Assembly (NCBI GenBank): GCA_028095005.1
Contig: CM051459.1
Span: forward strand, 135,371,657 to 135,435,656
Length of the DNA stretch: 64,000 bases
Direction: 5' to 3'
DNA from: Rhynchospora pubera
Taxonomy: Eukaryota; Streptophyta; Magnoliopsida; Poales; Cyperaceae
Under the pieces are notes generated by a model that was not told the origin of the DNA, did no database searches, and saw nothing but the letters and a program-made list of their open reading frames with translations. Position 1 is the first letter of the stretch. The number at the start of each line of letters is the position of its first letter. Made by a program: the position numbers and the translations under genes. Below are positions 22,430 to 33,800 of this stretch, piece by piece.

Positions 22430-24170
22430 ATTCATTTCTGAGATAGCCAATTCATCTTGTGGATTATGTGTTAGAGTTTATGTTATGGATGATATTTTAT
22501 CATTTGTTCCTAGGTTTATTATTGTCAGATTATTCAGGTTGAGGATCTGAATCGTAGATCTTTATGGATCATTCTTTAGAATGACAATAATAAATATAAA
22601 CGGTCCATAATCTTTATAATTAACAAAGGAACATTAATTATCATATATAAGATTAGTATGCAAGTTAAGTGATGATTAAGTTCTACTAATCATAGGTAAA
22701 GAGTTACCAACTTAATTGCATATGTGTATGTTGTGGAACATAGTACAAGACTTGACCCAACGAAATAAATATATGGATTGTGTTACGTGTCATTATTTAT
22801 TTTGTTATGATTTTGGTTCTAAGTTTGAGATGTTTATCTTTTCCACATGAGGATAGGTTCAATAAATATTGTCTACCGTTGATTCCCGATAAGGGCTGCT
22901 ATACGGACTTTATTTATGTGTCTCTTGAATTGTGCGGGGAAAAGCTAATCATCAAGAAAATTGTATGTTCCTCATTAATTCACTTAGTGAGTGACGATAT
23001 CTGTTTAGGCCCCTTGATGGAGTTGGATCGTATGCGCGCAACTAAGCGATCAACTCTAGATCAAGAAACGTATAATCTGCAAGAATGACACATTCCTATC
23101 TTGGATTATACGATGATATCGTGAGACATAAGAATCAAAATAAGGAAATACATTTATTCTCTTATGCAGGATTTAAATACTGTAGTAGTACACTATTTAT
23201 GCGAATTGAGAATCATAACATGTTGCTAGATACCGCTTATGATTATTGGAATTAAATAACGATTTATTTTCATGACCAACATAGCATAAATCCTCAAAGG
23301 GTCACACAAATAGGACTTTAACCATACAGTGTATTAATTGATTTGTTTGCATTGGAGAATGCAAAATATGATGTGTTGATTAATTAGTTATATACTGTTG
23401 CAAAACGTTATAATTAATTATATCAAAAGGATCATATAGAAATTAATTTAACACATATGCTTATCCTAAAGTAATTATCAATAAGTTGATAATTAATTAT
23501 GCTCAATAATATTTAATATAATTGAATGAATTATATTGAATATAAAGGCTTAATTTAATTGGCCATTATGAGCCAAAATGATAATCAATTGAAAAGGCCT
23601 ATTATATATTTGATATAATAGGTTTAAGAGAGAATAAACAAAATATGAAAATGGCCCATTTAGGCCTTTATTTTGGCCGGCCTAGGGTGAGTGGCATGAT
23701 GGTAATTTTGGAAGTGAGAAGGTTGGACTTGATCTCTATATAAGGACCACCAGTTGGTGCCTTCCAACCTAAGCTTTCTCTCTCCTCCTCTTTCCTTCTT
23801 CTAGCCGCCACCTTCAAGAGAGAAAAATTATTTTCTCTCTTCCATTTTTGCTCTCTTCCATTGATTATTGTTAGGTCTCATGTGTAGAGAATAGCTATTC
23901 CTAAATTGAATATTGGATTAATTCAAGAATAGCAAAGAGATTAGCATTCCTCTAGTTCCTACGAGCATAGGACCTATGAGAATGGTTAGTTTCCTTGGTG
24001 GACTCAAGGCCAACATAGAGGAGGCGCATGGAGGCATGTCATCGACTTCTATGTCGTGGTCAAGCCCCGCGAATACGATTTCGCGGGAGGTACAATTCCT
24101 ACTACCTTTCTCTTGTGTGTGAATTGACTTATGCACTAGATCCTTGCTAAAATTGAACGATTTCCTAACA
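22430..24170 (+). repeat. Copia-like LTR remnant
   Basis: The right end CCTAACA is followed by G and TGTTATCAGAGT (24172-24183), close to the initiator-Met tRNA binding site TGGTATCAGAGC used by Copia elements. Upstream is a TATA box (CTATATAAGG at about 23737) and a CT-rich leader, as in an LTR with R/U5. The left edge is not defined (somewhere after 22430) and no second LTR or pol gene is seen. It is probably a truncated insertion or a captured piece inside the CACTA element. Confidence 0.4.
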
Positions 24171-24763
24171 GTGTTATCAGAGTACAAGGTTGTGCTTAAG
24201 TTAATTTGACACTTAATTAAGAAAAATTGGCTAATTACTGGATTAGTAGAGATGATGTATTTGTGCTGTCTGGAAATGACATTTTCTGTGTTGTTTCGCA
24301 TTTTTCGCTATGATATATTCTCTAGAAGATTTTTCCATCTGCATAAAAGTTGTAGATCTGTGGATTGTGATTCTTGTGACGTTATATTCACATTTTTCTG
24401 AAATTGTATGGATTTACTGTGAATAAAACGGCAATGGTGCGCAGAACCAGTTTTGCTCGCACTGTTCTGTTAATTTGAATGGCTTGAAAGATTTATATTT
24501 TGAATATAAGTACCAGTGTTCTATGGCTAGAATTAAAAAGGACTTCAAACTCTTTCTGAGCATGTGTAGATTGTTGCATTACTCGGATTAGTTTGCGAGT
24601 TTTCAAGTATGAAAAAGAAGATCTTGTCAGATCCAGTTTATTGAGCAAATCGATTGTTCTAATAAACTGTACCAACTGAGAACTCCTTTAAAAAATCTGT
24701 TTAAATGGAGTTGTTCTATTTTAAGTTAGGATTCCAGAAAAATTAATTTTATAATTTTTCATG

Positions 24764-25150
24764 GAAGTTTAGACCTTCAACTAGGTTAAAACATTTCGGT
24801 CGACAGTCTGTTCCAGTATAGGTTTTGTCGATTGTTTAGCATGTAACTTGAATTTATTGAACTGAACTTGGTTGTTTTCTTTCATGGATGGTTAGCCTAT
24901 ATTCTAAACTAATTTTTATATATATATTGTATATATAAAAACTGGATAGAAGGTGGTCTAACAGACCAAATGGTTGAGAGGATAAGCTGAAAATCTCATA
25001 ACGGTGTTTTCGTGCACTTGTTAGAGATTTGTCTTTTTTATTCTCCCAGATGGTTTAAGATATCTTCTTGAAATTTTTACTAGTAATCACAATTACGATA
25101 AGAAGTTTAAGTAATTTATTTCATAATTTTTGGAGACCTAAAACTATTAA
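24764..25150 (+). repeat. Direct repeat, copy 1
   Basis: About 390 bp starting TTTTCATGGAAGTTTAGACC, found again at 26636-27033 with few changes. The copies enclose ~1.49 kb. Such spacing could be a segmental duplication or terminal repeats of a degenerate element; ends are not TG...CA. Confidence 0.7.
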
Positions 25151-26635
25151 TTTTGTTGGATTCCATTAGTTTCGTTTTTTGTTAAATTATTGCTTTCTAA
25201 TCATTCAAACTAGTTGAAAATCAATTAGAAAACTCCTTGTTTGATCTCCTTTCAGTTATGGGATGTTTGAAAGATTTTCTAAATGAATTTAAACAAGTTT
25301 GGTTGTTTAAAATTGAGAATTTATGCACGAAATTTGCTTATGGCAAACAATACGCAAAGATTGTTGATTAATTTTGATGTAACTAGTGTGGCTTGCATGC
25401 CCCTAATGCTAGGATGGGAATAGGATATTTTCACATGTATTTTTGTTTCTTTATTTTATATAGGATTTAGATCCTTATAGAATTTAGTGGGAGGGACAAG
25501 GATTAGATTAGTTTTGTTTCATGGATGATGTGGTGAAACTAATGCAAGCGGGAGCCATACAAACTCACAACAATGGATGAGATACTTGTATGATTGCTTG
25601 TGATAGGTTAGGTAAGGGTGTATGCTTACACGACCACCAAACAAGTGTCATATGGTTATTTGTCTCAAACAAAACTCGATTAAATTAAATCACCCTCCTT
25701 CTCTCTATCCCCTTCTACGTGGTATGATCGTTCATTGATGCATTCTCGCCGACGCGAGACATCATGTTCCATCATCCGTGTCGGGGTGTAAATCGGATTT
25801 ACAAGGAGCAAATAGAGAGATGTTACTTATCGATGGACCCTAATCGGATTGGACATCAGGGCGAAGTTTGTGGATATACATGAGATATTTCACAAACCAA
25901 GAATCATATGGAATGATTGGTCGGAGAACCTACCTTATCTAGTTGTTTTGGTGTCATGCCGACGCTAGCACCATCTCAACGAAAATAGGAATCTTGGAAA
26001 ACCAACTATATTAGGGACATTAAATAAATGTAGTGAGAGTTTTATTTGTTATAAATAAAACAATTGCATAAACTAAATTACCGTAAAATGATTTTGTTAT
26101 AGATGTTAAAATTGTTAATTTTGTTGTGATCAATCTTTGAAAAAAAACTCGTTTCTAAAAGTTTTCACTTAAAGAAGTAATACCGATTCCTAAGACACGA
26201 TCTTAGTGAAGAGAAACTTGAGTATTTGAATTCCCAAAATTTTCCTCAAACTACCCAAACGTAGCATCGTAATGATTGATTGACTTTTGACGAAAAGCTA
26301 TTCAATAAAGCATGTGCTTAATATCCTCATTTGAAATTTCTAGACCTTTGAATTAGAGAATTCATATGGACTAGATTTAACTCGTACGCTCTCATCCGCT
26401 TACTCAAGAAAGTGTTCTTGGAGAAAGTATATATTAACTCAATCATTTATGATTGAATATAGAGAATATGAGTTGACCGAAAGATTCTTCTTTTATAAGA
26501 AGTTACATGAATGTTTCATTGGCTTACATATCGAAAGATTTAAGTAGCTAATTTATAACTAGAGATATTGATCTCCGATATCAAGGATTGTTGATATTGT
26601 TATACGATCTCTTTCTAGTATTGAAGATTTAAGTA
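25151..26635. other. Non-coding interior between the direct repeats
   Basis: I find no gene. A purine-rich stretch GTGGGAGGGACAAGGATTAG lies near 25488, and otherwise the DNA is AT-rich with no recognisable motif. Confidence 0.4.
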
Positions 26636-27033
26636 ACTTTTCATGGAAGTTTGGACCTTCAACTAGGTTAAAACATTTCGATCGACAGTCTGTTCCAGTA
26701 CAGGTTTTGTCGATTGTTTAGCATGTAACTTGAATTTATTGAACTGAACTTGGTTGTTTTCTTTTCATGGATGGTTAGCCTATATTCTAAACTAGTTTTT
26801 CTATGTATATTGTATATATAAAAACTGGTTAGAAGGTGGTCTAACAGACCAAATGGTTGAGAGGATAAGCTGAAAATCTCATAACGGTGTTTTCGTGCAC
26901 TTGTTAGAGATTTGTCTTTTTTTATTCTCCCAGATGGTTTAAGATCTCTTCTTGAAATTTTTACTGGTAATCACAATTACGATAAGGAGTTTAAGTAATT
27001 TATTTCATAATTTTTGGAGACCTAAAACTATTA
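26636..27033 (+). repeat. Direct repeat, copy 2
   Basis: Second copy of the 24764 repeat. Homology stops at ...CCTAAAACTATTAAT in both copies, after which this one runs into the right subterminal repeats of the CACTA element. Confidence 0.7.
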
Positions 27034-27185
27034 ATGATTAAAGTTTGGGATTAGTGTTTCCCGCCACTTTTCTAACCCTAGTACCGATTTTTTTTATTTT
27101 TAGTATCCCTATTATTAGTATCGGTACAAAACCGATACTAATAACACACAAAAAATCGATACTAATGTCATTAAATGGCGTAGTG

Positions 27186-28591
27186 TATGACCAGTGCCAT
27201 TTTCTTGAAACCCAATGCATGCACTACTAGGATGTCCATGAACATGACTAGTCTTCAATGCCATGACCATTTGATCAAGCCCTCAAAATGAAAAAAAAAC
27301 AAAAGAAAAATATTCGATCAAAGGAGAGCTTTAATTGTTGGAAATTATAGTGAATTATTTTTGTGTAGAATTAGAAAACAAGTTATGATTGAAAAGATAG
27401 AAATTGAAATGTTAAACAAACTGGATATTCGATGAAGTTCCACTTAAAAAAAAAGAAAGGGAAAGCAAAAGAATATATGTTAATTAATTTTTTTTCTAAA
27501 GAACAGAAAAAATGCGTCCTTCATAGCAATTCAACTAAGTGATTAACGGAAATTTCAGTCCAACTCGAGCAACTCTGAGGGAGAGGAGAGCTCGATTGGA
27601 GGGAAGAGAACACAACCGACGGGGAAGAGAGGAGGGCTCAAGCAACGCAATGAGGGAGAGGAGATCTCTAGCGACAGTGGGGGAGAGGAGAGCGAGACGG
27701 AGATGAAGAGGATCGCTCAATGGCGAGCGCCAGAGAGGAGATAAAGGGAGCAATAGATGGCGAGCGCCGGTGACGAGATAAAATCGAGGGTTTTCTTTTT
27801 TTCTTTTCATTCTTTTTTTTTTTGTTCTCTGCGGAGCAGCCCATTAAATTGAATTACAATCTAGACCCCGATCGGACGGTTCAAAATCTGTGGCAGATGA
27901 GGCATCTAAAAAATGTAGGCACCAGAACCGTCCTCTTCTTTTTTATTTCTTTTGAAATTAATTAAGTTGGCGTCTTATATTATGATATAAGATATTTTCA
28001 TTTATAAATTAAAAAAAACAAAAGCAAAACCAGTGGACAATTGTTAGGAAATTGGCTGCATTAGATAAAAAAATAATAATAATAAAAAAAATCTTTGGAA
28101 AACCGCTCACCGACTCCCACACCTCTCTCCAGAAGGAAAAAAAAAATTAATAAATCTTATTTTCATATCTGTCTTCTTGGATTAGCGTGAATTAAATTTT
28201 TTTCCCTTGTTTTACTTGGAAATATAGAAGTATACTGTAGGATGAGTATAGTTTGTGAAATTCTTGAAACACAGAAAATATTGAAGGGAAAAAAAAACAT
28301 GTCTAAACTTTAACGATGCCGTGTACAAATCATATCTTTTTAGTCCCATTAGAACCTATAAATATCTATGAAAAATTACGAACGCCCCCTAAAATATCAT
28401 TACATGCGAAACCCTCTGTTAAACATCATCACACATTTTGATTAGAGTGGAAAACAAATTTATTATTGACACTAAAGGCCCATCCTGATGGGTAGTTTTA
28501 GAATGATGACTAAATGGTAAGGAAATATTAATCACAAAAAACATATGACCAAAAGAGGATGAATGGAGTCTTCTTGAGCTTTTAAGGTCAT
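27186..28591. other. Gene-free spacer
   Basis: Only low-complexity features are visible: a GA-rich block (27570-27780) whose reverse frame is Leu/Ser/Arg-rich and not a believable protein, and several A runs. Confidence 0.45.
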
Positions 28592-28735
28592 TAGAGTGCC
28601 AATTTTCTATCCGAACCGTGCTATCTAATCTCGATAGATAGATTTTTACGTACCACATGAATCTCGACGAGTCTGATATTAATCACAAAATATTCATTAT
28701 TGATCGGATGGTTCGGATCGGAAGTTAGCACTCTA
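28592..28735. mobile_element. Small MITE with TA ends
   Basis: TAGAGTGCCAATTTTCTATC at the left matches the reversed right end ...GGAAGTTAGCACTCTA, with CCGAACC/GGTTCGG deeper in. If the TA on each side is the target duplication it would be Stowaway/mariner-like; class not certain. Length about 144 bp. Confidence 0.6.
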
Positions 28736-29198
28736 TTCCGTTTCCTGTGCAGCAGAATAAGGAGAATGGCATTGCTATTATGCAGAACTGATAAGTACCA
28801 TCAGAATATATACCATCGCGACCATCGCAGGCTATCGCGGATCGCGCACATCTTTGGGCCCGTCGCTAGCGCATTAAAATTTTATTATAATGTGAATATG
28901 TGATGTTCGGAGTTGAAAACTTAAAAAGTCAAATCACGTGGCCCTGTCGGGCATCAAGGTTTAATTATAATGCTTTGAAAATAGTACATCAAAGTTTAGA
29001 TTGGAAAACAACTAATTAATTAATTAAATAAATATTATACGCGTTCATTTTTATTCTTTGAATATGTGTTTATTTATATATAACATGTGCTCAGTTAAAA
29101 TATTACATGTGTTTAGTAATTCAGTTTAATATTTCAATAAATAACTTAATATAGCACAATTTTTGAGGCAATTACACAATTATTCTTTTTTGTGCATC
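28736..29198. other. Gene-free spacer
   Basis: Short ATCGCG/CGCGAT words near 28815-28845 are the only structure seen; the rest is AT-rich. Confidence 0.4.
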
Positions 29199-29790
29199 AG
29201 ATTTTGTTCATTTTGTTTATTGCATCTGTTCAATTTGTTATTTTAAGTGTTCATTTTGTTTTGTTCTGCATCAGACTTTTGTGTTTATTTTATACGTCTC
29301 ACTTTGTTGCTGTATATGTTCACTTTGTTCATTCATATTTCAATTTGTTACTTTTATGTGTTCAATTTGTTTTGTTGTGCGTCAGACTTTTGTATATGTT
29401 CATTTTGTTCATTCATATGTTCAATTTGTTACTTTTATGTGTTCAATTTGTTTTGTTGTGTGTTAGACTTTTATGTTTATTTTATATGTCTCACTTTATT
29501 GGTGTATATGTTCACTTTGTTCATTCATATGTTCAATTTGTTACTTTTGTGTGTTCAATTTGTTTTGTTGTGCGTCAAACTTTTGTATTTATTTTATGTC
29601 TCACTTTGTTGGTGTATATGTTCACTTTGTTCATTCATATGTTCAATTTGTTACTTTTATGTGTTCAATTTGTTTTGTTGTGCGTCGACTTTTGTATTTA
29701 TTTTATATGTCTCACTTTATTGGTGTATATGTTCACTTTGTTCATTCATATGTTCAATTCGTTATTTTTTGTGTTCAATTTCTTTTGTTG
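29199..29790. repeat. Minisatellite with ~111-bp unit
   Basis: The unit begins TTCATTCATATGTTCAATTT and recurs at 29408, 29520, 29630 and 29741, with a shorter variant at 29328. Spacings are 112, 110 and 111 bp, after one of 80. The unit is itself made of GTTCAATTTGTT/GTTCACTTTGTT sub-words. Because 111 is a multiple of three and the unit has few stops, long open frames appear in all forward frames; these are artefacts, not genes. Confidence 0.85.
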
Positions 29791-30897
29791 TGAGGCGAGG
29801 TCGAAGGAAGGCGGAAAAGGGATGCGAGGTCCAAAGGAGGCGGAAAAGGGAGCGTCGGGAGTAGGAGAGGGAATTAGAGGGGAGGAGAGCGCATCTGAAG
29901 AGGAGGGGAGTGCGCACTAGAGAGAAGGAGAGGAGAGAAAAAACTCGTGTGATTTGAGTAGGAGATGAGAAATTCGCCATGGTGGAAGGTGCGATTTGAG
30001 TAGGAGGAGACATTTCTGATCGGTTCGGAAAAAGAAAGAATGAAATGTTCTCACGTGTAGGTCACATGCTGGGCCTTAATGGCACAACCCATTTTTTTTT
30101 TTGCCAAGCGATGAAGGGCGATGGCGCACGATGGCATGCAGATAGACGATGCTTATCAATTTTCGGTATTATGGTATAGTATCAGGTCAGGCCCATTTTC
30201 AAAAAGATTCAGCCAGTTTGAAATTGTCTTTACCGGGCCTGTAGTCTAAAGTGGATCCACATGCTTTGAAGCCCAATCTCTCTGTTTCCATTTTGTTAGA
30301 AGTTCGGTTGAATGAATTTTGGAAGGTTTGCCGCTGACCCTTCTTCTTTCACCTTTTTCAAGGATATGGAAAAGCCAACAGGAGACATTCAGCAATCTTT
30401 CATTCCTTCTCTCCACTATTTTAGGTTAAACTCCCTCTTCTCTCTATCTCTTAGGATCAACTTATTTCACCGCGGTTGTGGTTTGTTGGTGGGAAAGGGG
30501 CCAGGATTTCAAGTTGGGAACCTGCAATTTGAGGGTAAATTCAAATTGCAAATTGAGGGTAAATTCAGGTCAAAGTTGTTTCTTGACCATGTTAATTTGT
30601 TTGTGAATTTTGATAGGACTAATTGTTGGTTTCAAATCACAGTCGATTTCCAAATTAATCTAAAGTAGAGTTTCTTGCTGATATCAGAAGTTGGCCATGA
30701 AGTATGACACACTTCCCTTCATATTCTACAAGTGCACTTTATAGCTATAAGCCTACAAGTCAAATACTATCCCTGTTTCATATAAAAGTTTATAAACGGG
30801 GCAAACTACAGCAACCTGAAGACCAGCAGCTATTTGGATTAGAGCATTTTATTATCACCTATACATTTATAATTTACTGATTCTGACAAAGAGCGTT
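29791..30897. other. Spacer 3' of the NPF gene
   Basis: GA-rich 29800-29940, then ordinary DNA. A 118-codon frame at 30312-30668 has no recognisable domain and contains a short duplicated word (AATTGAGGGTAAATTCA), so I do not call it a gene. The end nearest 30897 will include the NPF 3' UTR. Confidence 0.4.
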
Positions 30898-33800
30898 CTA
30901 TTCCTTCCCCTCTAAGAAAACCTTGGGTTCGGCACCATTTGCTTTGCCCCTGGACCGATACCACTTGGCACAGATGATGAAATATACAAAATTAAGTGTT
31001 GCAACACCAGCAATCATCATGTAAAACAAATCCAGCCTACCCTCATTGAGATCCTTAGCTAACCAGTTCCTGCTCCCGTTACGACCAGTCACTTTGTGAA
31101 CGATTGTCACCAGTGCACTGCTGGCATAACTCGAAATGGCAAAACCCAAAAGAAGCACTGCACTAGCAACGCTCCTCATATTCTCTGGGAATTGTTGATA
31201 GTAAAACTCGTTTTGGCCAATAATACTGAAAGCTTCAGAAAGGCCGAAAAGCATTAGCTGAGGGACCAACCAAAGGCTAGACATTGGTGTTGGCTTATGC
31301 AAAGCTATGTCTCTTCTGTGTTTTTCAATAGATGCTGAGACTGTTGTTGCCAAAATCGAAATCACGATGCCAACACCAATCCTTTGTAGAATGGTTATCC
31401 CACCTTCATGCCCTGTGATTTTTCTCAACTGAGGTACAATCAGACGGTCATAAATTGGTATCCAGATTGTCAATGTAAGCATATTGAACACCACAAATGA
31501 TCCAGCTGGGATTTTAAAACTGCTTTTGCCGAGCCGGCGGTCTGTTTGGAGTGCTTGGTAAACAACATAGGTGCCATGCATTGTGAGTGGAATATAGTAC
31601 ATGATGCAAGATGACCAAACCGGGATCAGGCGAAAGAAGCATTTCACCACCTCTACTTGCTGCACGGTGCAGAGCCTCCACGGATCTGTTGCTTCACCGC
31701 TTGATTTAATTTCATCTTTTGAAGTAATGACTGCAGCCTTGTCAAAGAACCTATTACAGAAAACAATGGAAGAGTTGAATATCAGTGTTGACTCATAACT
31801 TATCCAGTGCGTATTAAAAAATTATATATTATGGCCTATGTCATAGTTTCGTTTATTAATTTTAGGTTCTCGGTTGTTGTATAACAGCTCAAAATTTCTC
31901 TTTTCCTCTCGTGCTTTTTACTAGGCTTGAATAGTAACCCATCTACTAATTCCAGAAAAAGAAAAAAAAATGAAAATATTAATGTGAGAAACCTAATTGG
32001 GCTAAAGAAGGGGGAAGACTGGAAGTCAACACCAAACAGCATGACGGGAAGCCAACACCAGTCACCAGACAACACGACTGAAAATATTAGATTGTACAAG
32101 CTTAACATGACGTTATTTTCTTAATCATTGGATCCGTCCCAATTGCAAGCCTGAAAAGCCCACCTACGGATCTTCCAATGGACAAGGTTTGGATAAACAC
32201 AAAATTTTAGAAAAAATGCTCTTAACATATGGACCTTAATACCTTATGGTTCTGATAAACTCTTATATAATATCCAATATATGTTAAAATTGAAACAATT
32301 ACTTCTATATTCGACAACCAAAAGTATCAGGAAATTACTTGAACTGATCGGTGTGTGGCAGTTTGGTTACAAGGTTGCTGTGGTGGGGAGGATCAAACAA
32401 TTCCTTTTCTGGCAGCTCTGGTAAGTTCACTTGCCGCTTCTTAAAAGCCGCCACAATCACTTGTGCCATGCTGGTGAAGGGGCTTCCCTCAGGTTGCACT
32501 CTAACATAAAATCTTGTGCCAACAAAGAATGTGATGCATGAGAAGAACATCAATGTGGCAGGGATTGCAAGGCCAAGGGTCCAACTTATATTACTCTGCA
32601 CATATATTATGAGTGTCGCGGAGATCATCATGGCAACTGTGAAGGTGCAGTAGTACCAGTTGAAGAAGCTTGCAATGCCCCTGCGGCCCGACTCAGTCTT
32701 TGGGTTGAATTGGTCAGCGCCGAAGGGCAGATTGCAAGGACGGATGCCGCCAGCTCCGATGGTTAGTAGAAAGAATGCAAAGATGAGAACAGAGAGCTGA
32801 GAAGATGTGGGACCATGACATTCCTGATGGTTTTCCTTGCAAGGAGAGGGGTGCAACTTTGGGACTGCGGCAGTCAAGGTCAGAAGTACCATCCCCTTAA
32901 GTTAAAAATATTAATAAATGTGAGAGTGCATGAAGTTAGCATAATTATATACATATTGAACCATTATACGCAATATTCATCATATCATAAATAAAAAAAA
33001 AGAAATGAATATGATTTGAAATTAATCTTTTGTGTGATGGTTGTGCAGTAATGCATTTGGTAAAGTGGTATGTTATGTTTCTTTGAGATGGGCAAAAATC
33101 AGCCACGACCGACGGAACCGTCAGCTACGATCAAAACTCAATTTTCGAGATTCTAACAGTCAATCCGAACCGTTAAATGTGTTCTCCATATTGAAATTTC
33201 GTTGGAGACAAAATTTTATATTTTTCTGAAATTTTTTAGTATTTGTTTGGTATTTTACAAAATTCTTAATCTAAACAATTCTGGATCCTTCAATAATTAT
33301 GATTTTTAAAAATCTCAAAAAAATAGTAAATAAAATCAGAAAAATATAAAATTTGGTCTCCAATGAGATTTTCATATAGAGAACAGATTGAATGGTTCAT
33401 ATTCGCCATTAGAACCTCAAAAGTTGAGATATTATCGCAGCTGACGGGTCGATCCGTCAGTCGTGGCTGATTTTAGCCCATGTCGATCTGTTTCTTTTCC
33501 ATCAGCTTGTTTATAGCTAATTTTTGCATACTTCGATATGAGTTAGCTCTTAACGGTTTTTCATCTATATAATTTTTGAAGATTATCTTTATCTGAGTAG
33601 TTGTATATCTGGAATTTTGAATTGTTTCTATTTCTACTTAGTTTCTAAAAGAAGTACTGGTAGGCCGAAATAATGCAAAGGCTTCAAAGTCTTTACAATT
33701 TATAAACTTGCATTCATTATTGTTACTTTTTGTCTCCTCCTCCCCTATTTTTAGAAAACAATACTGCTAGTCTGCCAGAATCAAATACTCATTTCGCATA

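Larger units (their letters stand above)
21182..27185. mobile_element. Second CACTA element, decayed, with nested repeats
   Basis: The left end is CACTACACCAAAAAGAATTA and the right end reversed is CACTACGCCATTT; target duplication TAT at 21179-21181 and 27186-27188. Subterminal words of the type TTAGTACCGGTTTTTT, in both orientations, fill 21195-21535 and return at 27075-27165. Next to the left array is a TNPA-like gene relic. The remainder (22430-27070) has no transposase but contains an LTR-like segment and a ~390-bp direct duplication. Subterminal words differ from those of the 10437 element, so this is another CACTA family. Confidence 0.85.

Noticed and set aside
24172..27033. The region after the Copia-like LTR, considered as a full Copia element
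   Set aside because: No gag-pol motifs and no second LTR; the 390-bp repeats do not match the LTR.
29192..29920. A 242-codon frame and two overlapping ones of 205 and 106 codons
   Set aside because: They arise from the stop-poor 111-bp minisatellite unit, are open in several frames at once and have no domain.
30312..30668. 118-codon frame that might be a small gene
   Set aside because: No motif, no clear promoter or splice support, and an internal DNA repeat; more likely chance.
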